A stretch of DNA of 64,000 nt from Chitinophagaceae bacterium BSSC1 (GCA_002256435.1 NKJC01000001.1:992001-1056000), one strand, 5' to 3'; positions 53,010-64,000 are shown, counted from the stretch's first letter. The notes: generated from the sequence alone by a model not told the origin. Program-made: numbers and translations.

Positions 53010-53306
53010 TTAGTTTTTATTGATCAGGTCCAGGTCCTGTAATTTTCGTCCATACTCATCGTCGGATGCCAGCTTCAGAAAATCGTCTTGCAGTCCAAGT
53101 ACGCGTAAGGTATTAAAATAAGCCCCCAAGGAAACACTAGGTGTGCCTTTCTCAATTTCATACAAAGTTGACCTGTCTACCCCAGCCCGTTCTGCCACCT
53201 GGATGGTGGTCAGTCTTCGGCGTTTCCGGGCAAGTTTTATGTTCTCCCCAAGTTGCTCCAATACTCGTTGGTATTTAGGAAACAATACCTGCTTCTTGGA
53301 TTTCAT
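53010..53306 (-). CDS. hipB: HipB-like antitoxin, HTH/Xre type
   Basis: A 98-residue HTH protein. ATG 53306 (MKSKKQVLF) is chosen because the long operator palindrome begins 2 bases upstream; a longer frame to 53372 would make the palindrome coding. The Xre helix-turn-helix is LARKRRRLTTIQVAERAGVDRSTLYEIEKGTPSVSLG, quoted as residues 30-65 in parts. It binds HipA and represses its own promoter. Its stop is followed by a single base before hipA. Confidence 0.9.
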   Translation of the reverse strand: MKSKKQVLFPKYQRVLEQLGENIKLARKRRRLTTIQVAERAGVDRSTLYEIEKGTPSVSLGAYFNTLRVLGLQDDFLKLASDDEYGRKLQDLDLINKN

Positions 53307-53307
53307 T

Positions 53308-53356
53308 TGTTGGTTATTTTCCACAAAAATATACATTTTGTTGATAATTACCAACA
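53308..53356. promoter_or_regulatory. HipB operator, imperfect 21-bp inverted repeat
   Basis: The arms 53308-53328 and 53336-53356 match at 18 of 21 positions, with a 7-base spacer (ATATACA). Both begin with TGTTGGT read outward. The element sits just upstream of the hipB start, so it overlaps the promoter region. Autorepression by HipB, alone or with HipA, is the natural reading. Confidence 0.75.
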
Positions 53357-53511
53357 TTTTAAATAAGGTCACAATTTGAGTTGATTGTCAGAAAAAGATT
53401 GAACGGATGGTGGATTAAATAGTAAAACAAAGTATATCTAATTGAATATTAGGAGTTGAATGTTTAGGCATTGAATATCCTTATCTTTTGAAGAAATTAA
53501 ACAATCATAAT

Positions 53512-53904
53512 ATGATTACTAGAAGTTCCATAGTAAGTGTTTTGATGCTTCTATTGACATTCACTTGTATTCAATTAAAGGCACAGAATTCAAAACCCAT
53601 GTACAGAATTGCAAAAATTAAGGTAGATGCCAACCAATTGGATAAATATACATCTGCCTTAAAAGAGCAGATGAATACGGCAATAAAATTAGAGCCTGGT
53701 GTTTTGTCTTATAATGTTGTTGCAGACAAAAAGGATGCAACACAAATAACTATTTTAGAAGTTTACGCTAGTATTGAAGCCTATCAATCACATATTCTAA
53801 CAGCACATTTTAAGAAGTATAAAGAAACCGTAAAGGATATGGTATTGTCTTTAGAGTTAATTGATACTGAATTGGTAGCAAGGGTTCACAAAGAAGGTTA
53901 CTAA
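53512..53904 (+). CDS. Exported ABM-superfamily (quinol monooxygenase-like) protein
   Basis: A 130-residue protein from ATG 53512 with a signal peptide (MITRSSIVSVLMLLLTF). The mature part is a ferredoxin-like alpha/beta fold of the antibiotic-biosynthesis-monooxygenase/YgiN type: YRIAKIKVDANQLDKYTSALKEQM, EPGVLSYNVVADKKD, ILEVYASIEAYQSHI, and HFKKYKETVKDM. Family members oxidise quinols or act as heme-degrading enzymes; many exported copies are untested. It lies alone between hipB and the next gene. Confidence 0.82.
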   Translation: MITRSSIVSVLMLLLTFTCIQLKAQNSKPMYRIAKIKVDANQLDKYTSALKEQMNTAIKLEPGVLSYNVVADKKDATQITILEVYASIEAYQSHILTAHFKKYKETVKDMVLSLELIDTELVARVHKEGY

Positions 53905-53968
53905 TGTAACTAATTGCTGAAGCTACTAAAAGCTGCAATCAATTATATTTACTTCAGATACAATTGTT

Positions 53969-54898
53969 ATGAGAGTCAGTTTCATTCTATCCGCATTGCT
54001 CAGCTTTTCCGTTTGTATAGGGCAAACAGATCAACAGGTCAATACACAAACACCTAAGGAGCTGGTAGCAGATAATGGTAAGCTGACTGTGAAATTTGAT
54101 TTAACTAGGGGTGGTGCTATTTCTTGGATCTCCTATTCTGGATCTCAACGTAGTTTGGTAAATATTGCCGACGAAGGCCGATATATTCAACAGTCTTACT
54201 ACGCTGGTAAAAGCCTTGATAGAAAAGCAGCGGGACAATCACCCAATTGGTCTCCCTGGGCATGGAACCCCATTCAAGTAGGTGATGCTTTTCGCAATCG
54301 CGCAAAAATTCTGGACTACAAACAATCAAAAGATACCTTGTATGTGAAATGTATTCCTATGCAATGGGATATGAATAACCAACCCGCAGAAGCGGAAATG
54401 GAACAGTGGACTTTTTTGAACGGGAATGTCTTGACCATCAGAAACAGGCTTACTTGTCACCGTACAGATGAGATCTATGGCGATAGTTTGATGCGTAACC
54501 AGGAACTACCTGCAGTTTATCCCATTTCTGCTTTGAACAATCTATATACCTATGATGGGAATGCACCTTTTACAAACGCACCTTTTAAAAAGCTAGAAGT
54601 CAAGAATCTATCAAGTGGATTTTGGGGTAGATATAAAGAAGTGACTGAGAACTGGATGGCATTTGTAGATAATGCAAATATTGGTATGGCTGTTTACAAT
54701 CCACAGTGCCTGATGTTTTTGGCAGGAGTGGCAGGTGAACCCGGGAAAGAATCAACCGATGGATCTACCTCTTATATAGCACCTATTAAAGACGAGATCA
54801 TTTATAAAAATTCAGTTTATGAATACGAATATTATATTTTGATTGGTTCTTTGGCGCAGATGAGAGAACAGATCTATGCTATCAAAAAAATAAGATAA
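53969..54898 (+). CDS. Exported beta-sandwich protein, family not identified
   Basis: A 309-residue exported protein (signal ending SVCIGQ). The start of the mature part (KLTVKFDLTRGGAISWIS, NIADEGRYIQQSYYAG) resembles mutarotase-like carbohydrate-binding folds, in which GGAI and a following IQQSY motif mark the first sheet. Other marks are WSPWAWNPIQVGDAF and YEYEYYILIGS. I would expect a sugar-binding or sugar-modifying protein but see no catalytic triad. It is not in an operon. Confidence 0.6.
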   Translation: MRVSFILSALLSFSVCIGQTDQQVNTQTPKELVADNGKLTVKFDLTRGGAISWISYSGSQRSLVNIADEGRYIQQSYYAGKSLDRKAAGQSPNWSPWAWNPIQVGDAFRNRAKILDYKQSKDTLYVKCIPMQWDMNNQPAEAEMEQWTFLNGNVLTIRNRLTCHRTDEIYGDSLMRNQELPAVYPISALNNLYTYDGNAPFTNAPFKKLEVKNLSSGFWGRYKEVTENWMAFVDNANIGMAVYNPQCLMFLAGVAGEPGKESTDGSTSYIAPIKDEIIYKNSVYEYEYYILIGSLAQMREQIYAIKKIR

Positions 54899-54910
54899 AA
54901 ATAGAAGCTG

Positions 54911-55027
54911 TTAACAATGATCTTTTAAAATATCGTTTTTGAATTCAGTAATGCTTTTTTTCATCTGTCTGAACTCTTTTAATTTTTGTTCTAGTACCAA
55001 GATTTTTTCATCTAAAATAGTTAGCAA
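54911..55027 (-). pseudogene. Remnant of a MerR-family gene 3' end
   Basis: About 38 codons read LLTILDEKILVLEQKLKEF, RQMKKSITEFKNDIL and KDHC before a stop. This matches the end of the intact MerR gene at 56478-56840 almost codon for codon (LAILDEKLLALEQKLKE, RQMKKLITEFKNDVL, EDRC). Nothing of the DNA-binding half remains, and the sequence runs into the HxlR gene side. It is a decayed paralogue or the scar of a recombination event. Confidence 0.75.
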
Positions 55028-55051
55028 ATGCTAAACCAATTATGTTGGTTC

Positions 55052-55348
55052 TTACAACATAGATTCTAATTGTTGAAAAACAGGAATGAGCATTTTTCCT
55101 TTAAAGGTTAGCGTATACTCAATATGTAAAGGCTTATCCGCTATAATCTCTTTTTTCAATACCCCATTTTCTTCTAACTCTTTTAATGCTATGGAAAGCG
55201 ATTGCTTGTTGGATCCTTCCAATTGACGCAAAAGTGTATTAAACCTAACTGGACCTTCCTTAGCCAACTTGAAAATCTGTGGCTTCCATTTGCCTGAAAG
55301 CATTTTAATTAGTCCTTCTGCGGGGCAATTATTTTCATTTTCATTCAT
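55052..55348 (-). CDS. HxlR-family transcriptional regulator
   Basis: A 98-residue winged-helix regulator from ATG 55348 (MNENENNCPAEGLIKMLSG). It matches HxlR proteins: KMLSGKWKPQIFKLAKEG, RFNTLLRQLEGSNKQSLSIALKELEENGVL and the wing IEYTLTFKGKML, with the Cys that many members use to sense electrophiles in ENNCPAEG near residue 7. It is divergent from the DsbA-family gene 55438-56361, a common pairing, so it likely controls that gene. Confidence 0.88.
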   Translation of the reverse strand: MNENENNCPAEGLIKMLSGKWKPQIFKLAKEGPVRFNTLLRQLEGSNKQSLSIALKELEENGVLKKEIIADKPLHIEYTLTFKGKMLIPVFQQLESML

Positions 55349-55437
55349 AAAGGTCCTAGTCAATTTTTTCTGACTAATTGTTTTCAACAAATAGCCGCCT
55401 GACATTTGCTAAATAAAAATACAGAATTAATATTAGT

Positions 55438-56361
55438 ATGTCAGATCTATCCCATCAAATTTACAATCCAATGCTTTGTGATGTTGAATCAGGCGTTTGT
55501 AGCATTCCTGAATCCAATTCAGGTATCAATGAAAATAGGCTTACAGCGGAACAAAAGCCAATCAAAATTATTTATTTCACTGATCCTATTTGTTCCTCCT
55601 GCTGGGGAATTGAACCACAAATGCGCAAATTGAAATTGGAATATGGGCCTATTTTTGACATGGAATACAGGATGGGTGGGCTATTGCCCGATTGGAACTA
55701 TCAAAGTGGAAAAATTAACAAAGCATCTGATGTGGCTCATCACTGGGATGAAGTGAGTGTTTATTATGATATGCCCATTGACGGTAATATTTGGTTGGAA
55801 GACCCATTGCATTCTTCTTATCCCCCTTCTGTTGCTTTCATTGCTGCAGCTTTTCAGAGCAAAGAAAAAGCAGTAACCATGTTAAGGGATCTTAGGGAAA
55901 TGGTCTTTTTGAAAAAACAGAATATCACTAAATGGGAACATATAAGGGAAGCCGCCACACAATCTAAGCTTGATATTGACCAACTAAAAACAGATTATGA
56001 AAACGGGGCAATGCTGCGTTTTAAAGAAGACCTAGCATATGCACAAAGTTTGGGGGTCCGTGGTTTTCCAACATTTATTTTTGCCAATGCTGATGGGCTC
56101 CAGGAAAAATTGTACGGAGCTAAACCTTATGAAGCATTTGAAAATATCATTTTAAAATTGGCTCCTTTGGTTCAAGCAAAGAATTATAAAACTGATTGGA
56201 ATAGTTTGTTTGAGATTTATCCAACGCTTAGCTCAAGAGAGTTTGCGGAACTTTCTAATATGAACCGTTCTGAATCAGATAATTTATTGCAAGCGCTTTT
56301 TGAACAGGGAATAATTGGCAAACTTGAGATTAAAAATGGAAAATTTTGGCATAGGGTTTGA
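55438..56361 (+). CDS. DsbA/FrnE-family thioredoxin-fold protein
   Basis: A 307-residue cytosolic protein. The thioredoxin-fold core has the active-site pair in DPICSSCWGIEPQM near residue 58 and the cis-Pro in VRGFPTF near 205. The insert is all-helical as in FrnE and the SpxH group, and an extra C-terminal helix-turn-helix-like tail follows (LSSREFAELSNMNRSESDNLLQALFE). In Firmicutes SpxH helps ClpXP; here a redox or chaperone role is more likely. Divergent from the HxlR gene, whose product may sense the same oxidants. Confidence 0.87.
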   Translation: MSDLSHQIYNPMLCDVESGVCSIPESNSGINENRLTAEQKPIKIIYFTDPICSSCWGIEPQMRKLKLEYGPIFDMEYRMGGLLPDWNYQSGKINKASDVAHHWDEVSVYYDMPIDGNIWLEDPLHSSYPPSVAFIAAAFQSKEKAVTMLRDLREMVFLKKQNITKWEHIREAATQSKLDIDQLKTDYENGAMLRFKEDLAYAQSLGVRGFPTFIFANADGLQEKLYGAKPYEAFENIILKLAPLVQAKNYKTDWNSLFEIYPTLSSREFAELSNMNRSESDNLLQALFEQGIIGKLEIKNGKFWHRV

Positions 56362-56477
56362 GCATTTAAATGAGTACTTTCTCTCCAAAATGACCGAAGA
56401 AATAACGCTTATTAGTTAATAATAAATAAGCTGTTGGATCATTATTAAATTTAATTAGATATTACTATTTCTAGGCG

Positions 56478-56840
56478 TCAACACCTATCTTCTAGAACAT
56501 CATTTTTGAATTCGGTGATAAGTTTTTTCATCTGCCGAATCTCTTTTAGTTTTTGCTCCAAAGCCAATAGCTTTTCATCTAATATAGCCAGCTTTTGTTT
56601 TTTGGAAAACTTGTTGCTATACCAAGCATCTATGAGTTGCGCAATTTCACTAATGGTAAAACCAACGGATTTTGCTTCACTGATCATTTCTAGTCTTTCC
56701 AAAGTTTCTTCATCAAAATGATAGTAATTATTAGAAGTAACTGACTCTTTACGATAGCCCTTAATCAACCCTGATTTTTCGTAGAAACGAATGGTATGGG
56801 TAGAAATACCTGATTTTTTGGAGAGTTCATTGATTAACAT
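56478..56840 (-). CDS. MerR-family transcriptional regulator
   Basis: A 120-residue MerR protein. The winged HTH is MLINELSKKSGISTHTIRFYEKSGLI with a following SNNYYHFDEETLERLEMI. The long dimerisation helix occupies residues 75-115 (KQKLAILDEKLLALEQKLKEI). There are no conserved metal-binding Cys in the effector part, so an organic or redox signal is more likely. It is divergent from the SDR gene, with the operator between them, and probably represses or twists that promoter. Confidence 0.92.
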   Translation of the reverse strand: MLINELSKKSGISTHTIRFYEKSGLIKGYRKESVTSNNYYHFDEETLERLEMISEAKSVGFTISEIAQLIDAWYSNKFSKKQKLAILDEKLLALEQKLKEIRQMKKLITEFKNDVLEDRC

Positions 56841-56872
56841 ATTGCAAATATAGGCTGTGGAAAAATAAATAT

Positions 56873-56898
56873 CAACCTTAGAGCATACTCTAAGGTTG
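56873..56898. promoter_or_regulatory. MerR operator, perfect dyad
   Basis: Perfect 11-bp arms CAACCTTAGAG and CTCTAAGGTTG around CATA. ACCTTAGAG...CTCTAAGGT is a form typical of MerR-family operators. It lies between the MerR start and the SDR promoter. Confidence 0.85.
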
Positions 56899-56918
56899 TT
56901 GGTTTTAATTTCTTACCC

Positions 56919-56927
56919 TAGGTTTGT
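56919..56927 (+). promoter_or_regulatory. -7 element of the SDR promoter
   Basis: TAGGTTTGT fits TAnnTTTGY. A TTG at 56899-56901, 17 bases upstream, may be the -33 part and abuts the MerR dyad, as expected for a regulated promoter. Confidence 0.55.
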
Positions 56928-56945
56928 GACCACAAAACAATAAAA

Positions 56946-57761
56946 ATGAAAAAAACTATTCTAATAACTGGTACTTCAAGTGGAATTGGCAAGTCAACGG
57001 TACATGTATTTGCAAGCAAAGGATGGAATGTAATTGCTACCCAAAGAAACCCCGAAAAGGAAACCGATTTCATTAATCTTCCTAATGTAACACTCTATCC
57101 ATTAGACGTTACAGATCTAAAAAGCATTGAAAACGCTTTTGAAAAAACCATTGCCAATTTTGGAAGGATTGATGTAGTAGTCAACAATGCAGGATATGGT
57201 GTGGATGGTGCTTTTGAAGCCATGACTGATGCCATCATTGAAAAACAATTTAATACTAATGTATTTGGTTTGATGCGGGTAACCAGACAAGCCATACAGT
57301 CCATGAGAAAAAGCAATGGTGGTAGTATTATACAAATCTCCAGTATGGGTGGTAAAATCACTTTCCCATTATATAGTATTTATCATGCCACCAAATTTGC
57401 AGTAGAAGGTTTTACAGAGTCTTTACAATATGAATTGGCCCAGTTTAATATTCAAATGAAATTGGTGGAACCAGGACCTATTGTTACTGAATTTTATGGC
57501 AGAAGCAGACAGTTTGTAAAGCCAACTGACTCTGATAGTTATGATGCCTTTATTGAAAAATTCACTGACGCTGCAGAAAAAGTAATGAAGGATGCAGAAG
57601 GTCCAGAAGTAGTAGCAGATATGATTTACAAAGCAGCAACAGACTCATCAAATAGAATGAGGTATGCCGTTGGAAAACCCGGACCCCTATTATTAGTATT
57701 GAGAAAACTACTTTCTGACCGCATGTTCTTTTGGATGGTTAAGAAGAGTTATAACTTATAA
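56946..57761 (+). CDS. Short-chain dehydrogenase/reductase
   Basis: A 271-residue classical SDR. Cofactor site TGTSSGIGKST near residue 8, NNAGYGVDGA near 80, the active-site Ser in ISSMGGKI near 130, and YHATK near 146 with catalytic Tyr and Lys. The variable C-terminal part probably binds a hydrophobic substrate. It is the likely target of the divergent MerR regulator; MerR/SDR pairs are frequent in Bacteroidota. It ends in a strong terminator shared with the molybdoenzyme genes. Confidence 0.94.
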   Translation: MKKTILITGTSSGIGKSTVHVFASKGWNVIATQRNPEKETDFINLPNVTLYPLDVTDLKSIENAFEKTIANFGRIDVVVNNAGYGVDGAFEAMTDAIIEKQFNTNVFGLMRVTRQAIQSMRKSNGGSIIQISSMGGKITFPLYSIYHATKFAVEGFTESLQYELAQFNIQMKLVEPGPIVTEFYGRSRQFVKPTDSDSYDAFIEKFTDAAEKVMKDAEGPEVVADMIYKAATDSSNRMRYAVGKPGPLLLVLRKLLSDRMFFWMVKKSYNL

Positions 57762-57786
57762 TTTCATTTAACAAATCTCAGAAAAA

Positions 57787-57816
57787 AAGCAGGTACTATA
57801 CTTACAGTACCTGCTT
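57787..57816. terminator. Bidirectional terminator
   Basis: An 11-bp perfect stem (AAGCAGGTACT / AGTACCTGCTT) with an 8-base loop is flanked by A and T tracts. It separates the convergent SDR and molybdoenzyme genes. Confidence 0.85.
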
Positions 57817-57839
57817 TATATTATTAGACAATTTTTTGC

Positions 57840-59939
57840 TTAAACCAACTGCTCAGCAAAAGGCATTTTCCTAATGCGTTTGCCGGTTGCGGCAAAAATG
57901 GCGCTGGATAAGGCTGCGGCAATAGGTGGTAATGCTGGCTCACCCAAACCAGTTGGCGCTTCTTCTGAAGGAACAAATTGTACAACTACATCTAATGGAG
58001 CGTCTTTGATTTTGAGCATACTGTAACTGTAGAAATTCTTCTCTACAACGGCACCATTTACAAATGTTACTTTAGGGAACATGGCGTGGCAAATACCATC
58101 TACCACGGCTCCTTGAATTTGGTTTTCTGCGCCACTAAGGTTGATGACTCTTCCACAGTTTACTGCGCAATAGACTTTGACAATTTTGGGTTTGCCCTTT
58201 TCTAATTTTATATCTACTACTTGTGCTACATAGGTATTAAAGGAAAACCAGGTTGCAAAGCCTCTGAAAACGCCAGGGGTTTTGGTTCCCCAATTAGACA
58301 TTTTAGCAACTAGTTCTACTACGCTTTTGTATTTGTCAGGATTGTAATCAAGCTTACCTACGGGTTTTTGTTTGGCTGCTTCAAATAGTTGTAAACGATA
58401 TGCTACTGGATCTACTTTCAATTCAGAGCAAACTTCATCCATAAAGCTTTCTGCTACAAATGCCAGTGTATTAGCACCCGGAGCACGCCACCAACCCGTT
58501 GGGGTATTGCTTTTTAAACCCTGACCTTCTGCTTTATAATTTTCAATAGCGCCTGCTACATAACTGTCTCCTCTAATTGCCCTACCAATACCCACACCTG
58601 ATTGGTGCCAAGCCAATAATTTGTCAGCTGTTAGTGCTGCGCGATAGCGATACATTTCTGCTGGGCGATAAAAATCGTTTTGCATATCGTCTTCTCTGGT
58701 CCACTGAACTTGTACTGGACATTTTGCAGCAGCAGAAATCAGCGCAGCTTCCACGCCATTATCTGTCATGAGTTTTCTACCAAAGCCACCACCCTGTCTT
58801 GGAGAGCTGATGGTAATTTTATCTTCTGCAATTTTTAATTGTTCTGCTACTTGTTTTCTTACCGAGTCTGGTACCTGTGTTGGTCCAAATAGTTCTGCTT
58901 TGCCATCTTGTACATTGGCATAAAAATTCAAGGGTTCCATCTGACCATGCGAAAGGGTTGGAAGCTCATAAGTCACATCTAAAAACTTGCTGGCTTTTTG
59001 TTTGGCTGCTTCCCAGTCTCCATCGGTTCTGGAGGGGTTGGTACCCTTTTCAATCATTTCTTTAAATGCCGCAAAATGTTCGGCAGAGTTTTCTAATTTC
59101 TCTTTTGCCTCCCATTGTATGACTAATGCTTCTCTTCCTTTTTTAGCAGCCCAAGTAGATGTTGCTACAACCGCTACGCTGTTTTTGAGTTTGACAACTT
59201 GTTTTACGCCATTTACTTTTAGGGCAGCTGTATCGTCAACCGAACCAAGTGTTTTTCCATAAGCAGGTGGTCTTGCTACCATGGCATACATCATGCCTTC
59301 TTTTCTGGTATCAATCCCATACAAGGGTTGTCCAGTGACTATTTTATAGGCGTCTACGTCTTTGACCCTTGTTCCTAGGAATTTAAAATCCTTGGTCTCT
59401 TTGAGGGTGGGATTTTTGGGCACTTCAAGAGTTGCTGCTTTTGCGGCTAAATCGCCGTAGGCTAATTTTTTACCACTGGATTTATGGGTTACTACTCCGT
59501 CTTCTGCCATACATTCTGCAACAGGCACATTCCAGGTTTGGGCAGCTGCTGCCACCAACATTTCTCTGGCAGTGGCTCCTGCTTTGCGTAAGTCTGTAAA
59601 CCTTCCTCTTACTGATCCACTACCACCTGCAGTTTGTCTACCAAATCCAGCTTGTAGTGGTGCTAGTTCAACAGTTACTTTTTTCCAATCCACACATAGT
59701 TCTTCTGCCACAATCATGGGCAAAGATGTTTTTACACCTTGTCCAATCTCAGGGTTGGGTGCCATGATCACAATGCTGCCATCGGTACCAATCTTGATAT
59801 AGACATTAGGTGAAAAAGCAGTATCAGCAACGGTTTCCGCGTTGGCAGTATTATTTAAAAAAGAAAGGCTGAGCATCATTCCACCGCCAGTAATGGCAGA
59901 TACCCTCAGAAAGTTTCTTCTGGTTAATTCTTGCTTCAT
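57840..59939 (-). CDS. Molybdopterin-binding subunit of isoquinoline 1-oxidoreductase type
   Basis: A 699-residue large subunit with a twin-arginine leader ([12 protein letters not shown]), so it is exported folded with its cofactor. Marks of the xanthine-dehydrogenase-like family: the molybdenum-binding region around [23 protein letters not shown], and the C-terminal [18 protein letters not shown] with the catalytic Glu. IorB-type enzymes hydroxylate N-heterocycles or aldehydes and pass electrons through the small subunit to a cytochrome; no FAD subunit or cytochrome is adjacent here. Its ATG overlaps the small-subunit stop by 4 bases. Confidence 0.9.
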   Translation of the reverse strand: MKQELTRRNFLRVSAITGGGMMLSLSFLNNTANAETVADTAFSPNVYIKIGTDGSIVIMAPNPEIGQGVKTSLPMIVAEELCVDWKKVTVELAPLQAGFGRQTAGGSGSVRGRFTDLRKAGATAREMLVAAAAQTWNVPVAECMAEDGVVTHKSSGKKLAYGDLAAKAATLEVPKNPTLKETKDFKFLGTRVKDVDAYKIVTGQPLYGIDTRKEGMMYAMVARPPAYGKTLGSVDDTAALKVNGVKQVVKLKNSVAVVATSTWAAKKGREALVIQWEAKEKLENSAEHFAAFKEMIEKGTNPSRTDGDWEAAKQKASKFLDVTYELPTLSHGQMEPLNFYANVQDGKAELFGPTQVPDSVRKQVAEQLKIAEDKITISSPRQGGGFGRKLMTDNGVEAALISAAAKCPVQVQWTREDDMQNDFYRPAEMYRYRAALTADKLLAWHQSGVGIGRAIRGDSYVAGAIENYKAEGQGLKSNTPTGWWRAPGANTLAFVAESFMDEVCSELKVDPVAYRLQLFEAAKQKPVGKLDYNPDKYKSVVELVAKMSNWGTKTPGVFRGFATWFSFNTYVAQVVDIKLEKGKPKIVKVYCAVNCGRVINLSGAENQIQGAVVDGICHAMFPKVTFVNGAVVEKNFYSYSMLKIKDAPLDVVVQFVPSEEAPTGLGEPALPPIAAALSSAIFAATGKRIRKMPFAEQLV

Positions 59940-60397
59940 TTTACTTGTTTTTTAGCGGCTACATGAATGGCTTTTCTAATTCTTACTTGTGTACCACAGC
60001 GGCAGATATTGCTGATATTATCGTCAATATCCTTGTCTGTTGGATTAGGTATTTTCTTGAGTAATGCTGCAGCAGCCATAATCTGACCTGCTTGGCAATA
60101 TCCGCACTGCGCCACATCCAACTCTTCCCATGCTTTTTGCAGTGGATGATCTCCCTTTTCACTCAAACCTTCAATGGTGACAATTTTATTAAGACCCACC
60201 GCAGAAATAGGCAGGGAGCAAGATCTAAGTGGTACATCATTCATATGAACGGTACAGGCGCCGCATTGGGCTACGCCACATCCAAATTTGGTTCCAACTA
60301 GATTCAAATGGTCTCTGAGTACCCATAATAGTGGGGTATCTGCATCGGCCTCAGCCTGCAGTGTTTTACCATTGACAAATAAGGAATACTTAGGCAT
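59936..60397 (-). CDS. [2Fe-2S] small subunit of the molybdoenzyme
   Basis: A 153-residue protein with a plant-type ferredoxin domain ([12 protein letters not shown] near residue 40, and the following Cys in LRSC) and an all-helical second domain with [10 protein letters not shown] and [11 protein letters not shown] near residues 98-140. Together the two clusters carry electrons from molybdenum. No leader is seen; it may be co-exported with the Tat-targeted large subunit. Translationally coupled to that gene (ATGA). Confidence 0.94.
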   Translation of the reverse strand: MPKYSLFVNGKTLQAEADADTPLLWVLRDHLNLVGTKFGCGVAQCGACTVHMNDVPLRSCSLPISAVGLNKIVTIEGLSEKGDHPLQKAWEELDVAQCGYCQAGQIMAAAALLKKIPNPTDKDIDDNISNICRCGTQVRIRKAIHVAAKKQVK

Positions 60398-60582
60398 GAT
60401 TCAATTTATTTTTAAAAACTTGATTAAGCAGATGCTGTTTTGACTTTGTAATTTAGTTTTTATCAAGCTAATTCAGGCAAACTGTTTAAACATTTTAAAG
60501 GCTTGATTGGTTCAGTGTTGGAATTGATTGATTTTCTGATAAATAGCTATGCTCAAGAGATTCAGCTATTCCATGAAAACAT

Positions 60583-61050
60583 TTAAAAATGAAGCACCAT
60601 TTCCTTGTTAGGTTCTAACATTTTCCATGCATTGACCAATTCCTTGTAATAGTCCCTGATTTCATTAATTTCATTTGTGATTAAATGCAGGTCAGGAATA
60701 TTTTTATTCATCTGCTTCAGAGATTGATGAAACACCTCGTTAAAATCTTCAAACGCTCCTTGGGTAATTTCAATTACAAAAAGATTGGCCAAACACTCTG
60801 CATACCATGCTTCATTTGAAATAAGCATTTTGTCTCTTGCTTCTTTATTTTCAAAAACACTTGGATGAATCCCTGATTTGATCAATCCCCAAAATGCGGA
60901 TTGATAAGCTAGCTTAGTTTCAATAGCATAATGACTCAGATCATGGAGAATCAGAAAACAATCTGCTTCTATCCATCGATCTGGTAAAGAGGGGCGTAGG
61001 TAGCTAATGATGTTTTTACTACCAGTTCTTTTTTTGAAACTAATTTTCAC
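60583..61050 (-). CDS. Hypothetical protein with an HDLSHY motif
   Basis: A 155-residue soluble protein from GTG 61050. I do not recognise it. It is largely helical, with a conserved-looking ILHDLSHYAIE near residue 37 and a Trp/Cys-containing NEAWYAECLANLF near 82; the His/Asp pair of the first motif could hold a metal. It stands alone, facing away from the next gene, after the molybdoenzyme operon. Confidence 0.6.
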   Translation of the reverse strand: MKISFKKRTGSKNIISYLRPSLPDRWIEADCFLILHDLSHYAIETKLAYQSAFWGLIKSGIHPSVFENKEARDKMLISNEAWYAECLANLFVIEITQGAFEDFNEVFHQSLKQMNKNIPDLHLITNEINEIRDYYKELVNAWKMLEPNKEMVLHF

Positions 61051-61163
61051 AGTCTTTTATTGATCATAAAAATACAATTATGATTAATGAAGGGCTTCAC
61101 AATTTTTATAGATAAATTTACAGCTGTTTATACAGCTATAGTTCCATTTATTAAAGAATAATC

Positions 61164-61865
61164 ATGCCATTCAAATTAGTCATAACAAGTTTGGTTCTAG
61201 CCACCTCCATAATAGCTAGTGCCCAAAAAATGACTTGGGAGAAAAAGGAATGGGAACTGGTGAATACCACCGCTAGTATAGTAAGCTTGGGCAAGTTTGA
61301 TCAGGTGTTGAAAATAGAAAGAGATTTGACCAAGTTTCCCTTTGATGAAAAAAAACTAGACGCAACAACAGATGGACCAAGTTTTGTAAAACTGACTAAC
61401 CTAGACATGGAAAATGGCAGCATAGAAGTAAAGGTCTTGAGTAGGATTCAGGAAAATAATCCATTCCCTGCTGCAAGAGGATTTATAGGTCTAGCTTATA
61501 GAATAGATGAAGCAAACAAACATTTTGATGCTATTTATTTAAGACCCAGTAATGGCCGGGCCGATGACCAATTGAGACGCAATCACTCTGTTCAATATTT
61601 TGCCTATCCTGATTTTGGATTTAATCGGTTGCGAAAAGAAGCCAATGGATTATATGAGACCTATGCTAATATTGGATTGGATGAATGGATTACCATGCGC
61701 ATAGAATTTCAAAACAAGAAAGCCCGTCTATATTTAAATCAACAAGAACAACCTGCTTTCGTGGTCAATGAAATGCTGGGAAGTTCCAAAACTGGCAGCA
61801 TTGGTCTATGGGTAGAAATAGGAACAGTGGGATATTTTAGGGATTTAAAAATTCATCAAGATTAA
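61164..61865 (+). CDS. Exported LamG/DUF1080-like protein
   Basis: A 233-residue exported protein (signal ending IIASAQ). The mature part is a concanavalin A-like jelly roll: GSIEVKVLSRIQ, GFIGLAYRID, DAIYLRPSNGRADD, EWITMRIEFQNKKARLYLN and TGSIGLWVEIGTVGYFRDLKI. This is the order of DUF1080 and similar sugar-binding domains; no catalytic pair is clear. It faces the beta-galactosidase gene, 11 bases apart, so a link to glycan use is plausible. Confidence 0.75.
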   Translation: MPFKLVITSLVLATSIIASAQKMTWEKKEWELVNTTASIVSLGKFDQVLKIERDLTKFPFDEKKLDATTDGPSFVKLTNLDMENGSIEVKVLSRIQENNPFPAARGFIGLAYRIDEANKHFDAIYLRPSNGRADDQLRRNHSVQYFAYPDFGFNRLRKEANGLYETYANIGLDEWITMRIEFQNKKARLYLNQQEQPAFVVNEMLGSSKTGSIGLWVEIGTVGYFRDLKIHQD

Positions 61866-61876
61866 TTCCTAACTAT

Positions 61877-64000
<2,124 letters not shown>

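Overview
The window reads as chromosomal DNA of a member of the Bacteroidota, most likely a Chitinophagaceae-like bacterium. This rests on AT-rich sequence, several promoters of the Bacteroidota type (TAnnTTTG with an upstream TTTG), TonB-type receptors with carboxypeptidase-regulatory N-termini, PorT-like and DUF2490 barrels, a six-bladed-propeller lipoprotein/receptor pair, twin-arginine leaders beginning with RR(S/N)F, and frequent TTG starts. The genus is not determined here.

Layout. 1-1914: the 5' part of a nonribosomal peptide synthetase (A-T-TE order, cut by the window edge, glycine-like specificity code). 2146-16179: exported peptidases (M14, S10), a TIM-barrel isomerase, an ATP-grasp enzyme, an erythromycin-esterase-like protein, a frameshifted amidase, a 5'-truncated histidine kinase, cupin, cyclophilin-like and pterin dehydratase genes. 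16341-20388: beta-propeller plus outer membrane receptor pair. 20377-21048: a decayed gene. 21060-34886: a segment bounded by an intact CAT-anticodon tRNA gene and a 22-nt copy of its 3' end, with a more decayed tRNA-like copy in the middle. It carries a response regulator/kinase/PepSY operon with a divergent receptor, a frameshifted FGE-like gene and a three-gene RND efflux operon; I propose it as a relic or integrase-less island.

35020-44901: a DEAD-box helicase followed by the most interesting locus. It encodes a TPR/YaiO-type outer membrane barrel overlapping an unknown membrane-anchored protein. These converge on an operon encoding a GT2 polysaccharide synthase fused to an LtaS/sulfatase-fold transferase, a membrane HEAT protein, a receiver domain without its phosphorylatable Asp, and a receiver-Hpt protein. 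Together they look like an exopolysaccharide synthesis, modification and export system with phosphorelay input. 45077-47612: PorT-like protein, HflX, Rieske protein, tRNA-Asn.

47736-64000: a membrane AraC regulator upstream of an outer membrane protein/amidohydrolase pair, a HipBA toxin-antitoxin locus with a long operator palindrome, small stress/redox genes (ABM monooxygenase, HxlR/DsbA divergent pair, MerR/SDR divergent pair with a clear MerR operator and a remnant of a second MerR gene), an isoquinoline-oxidoreductase-like molybdoenzyme pair, and a beta-galactosidase running off the right edge. No CRISPR array, insertion sequence, integrase, rRNA or phage structural gene was seen.
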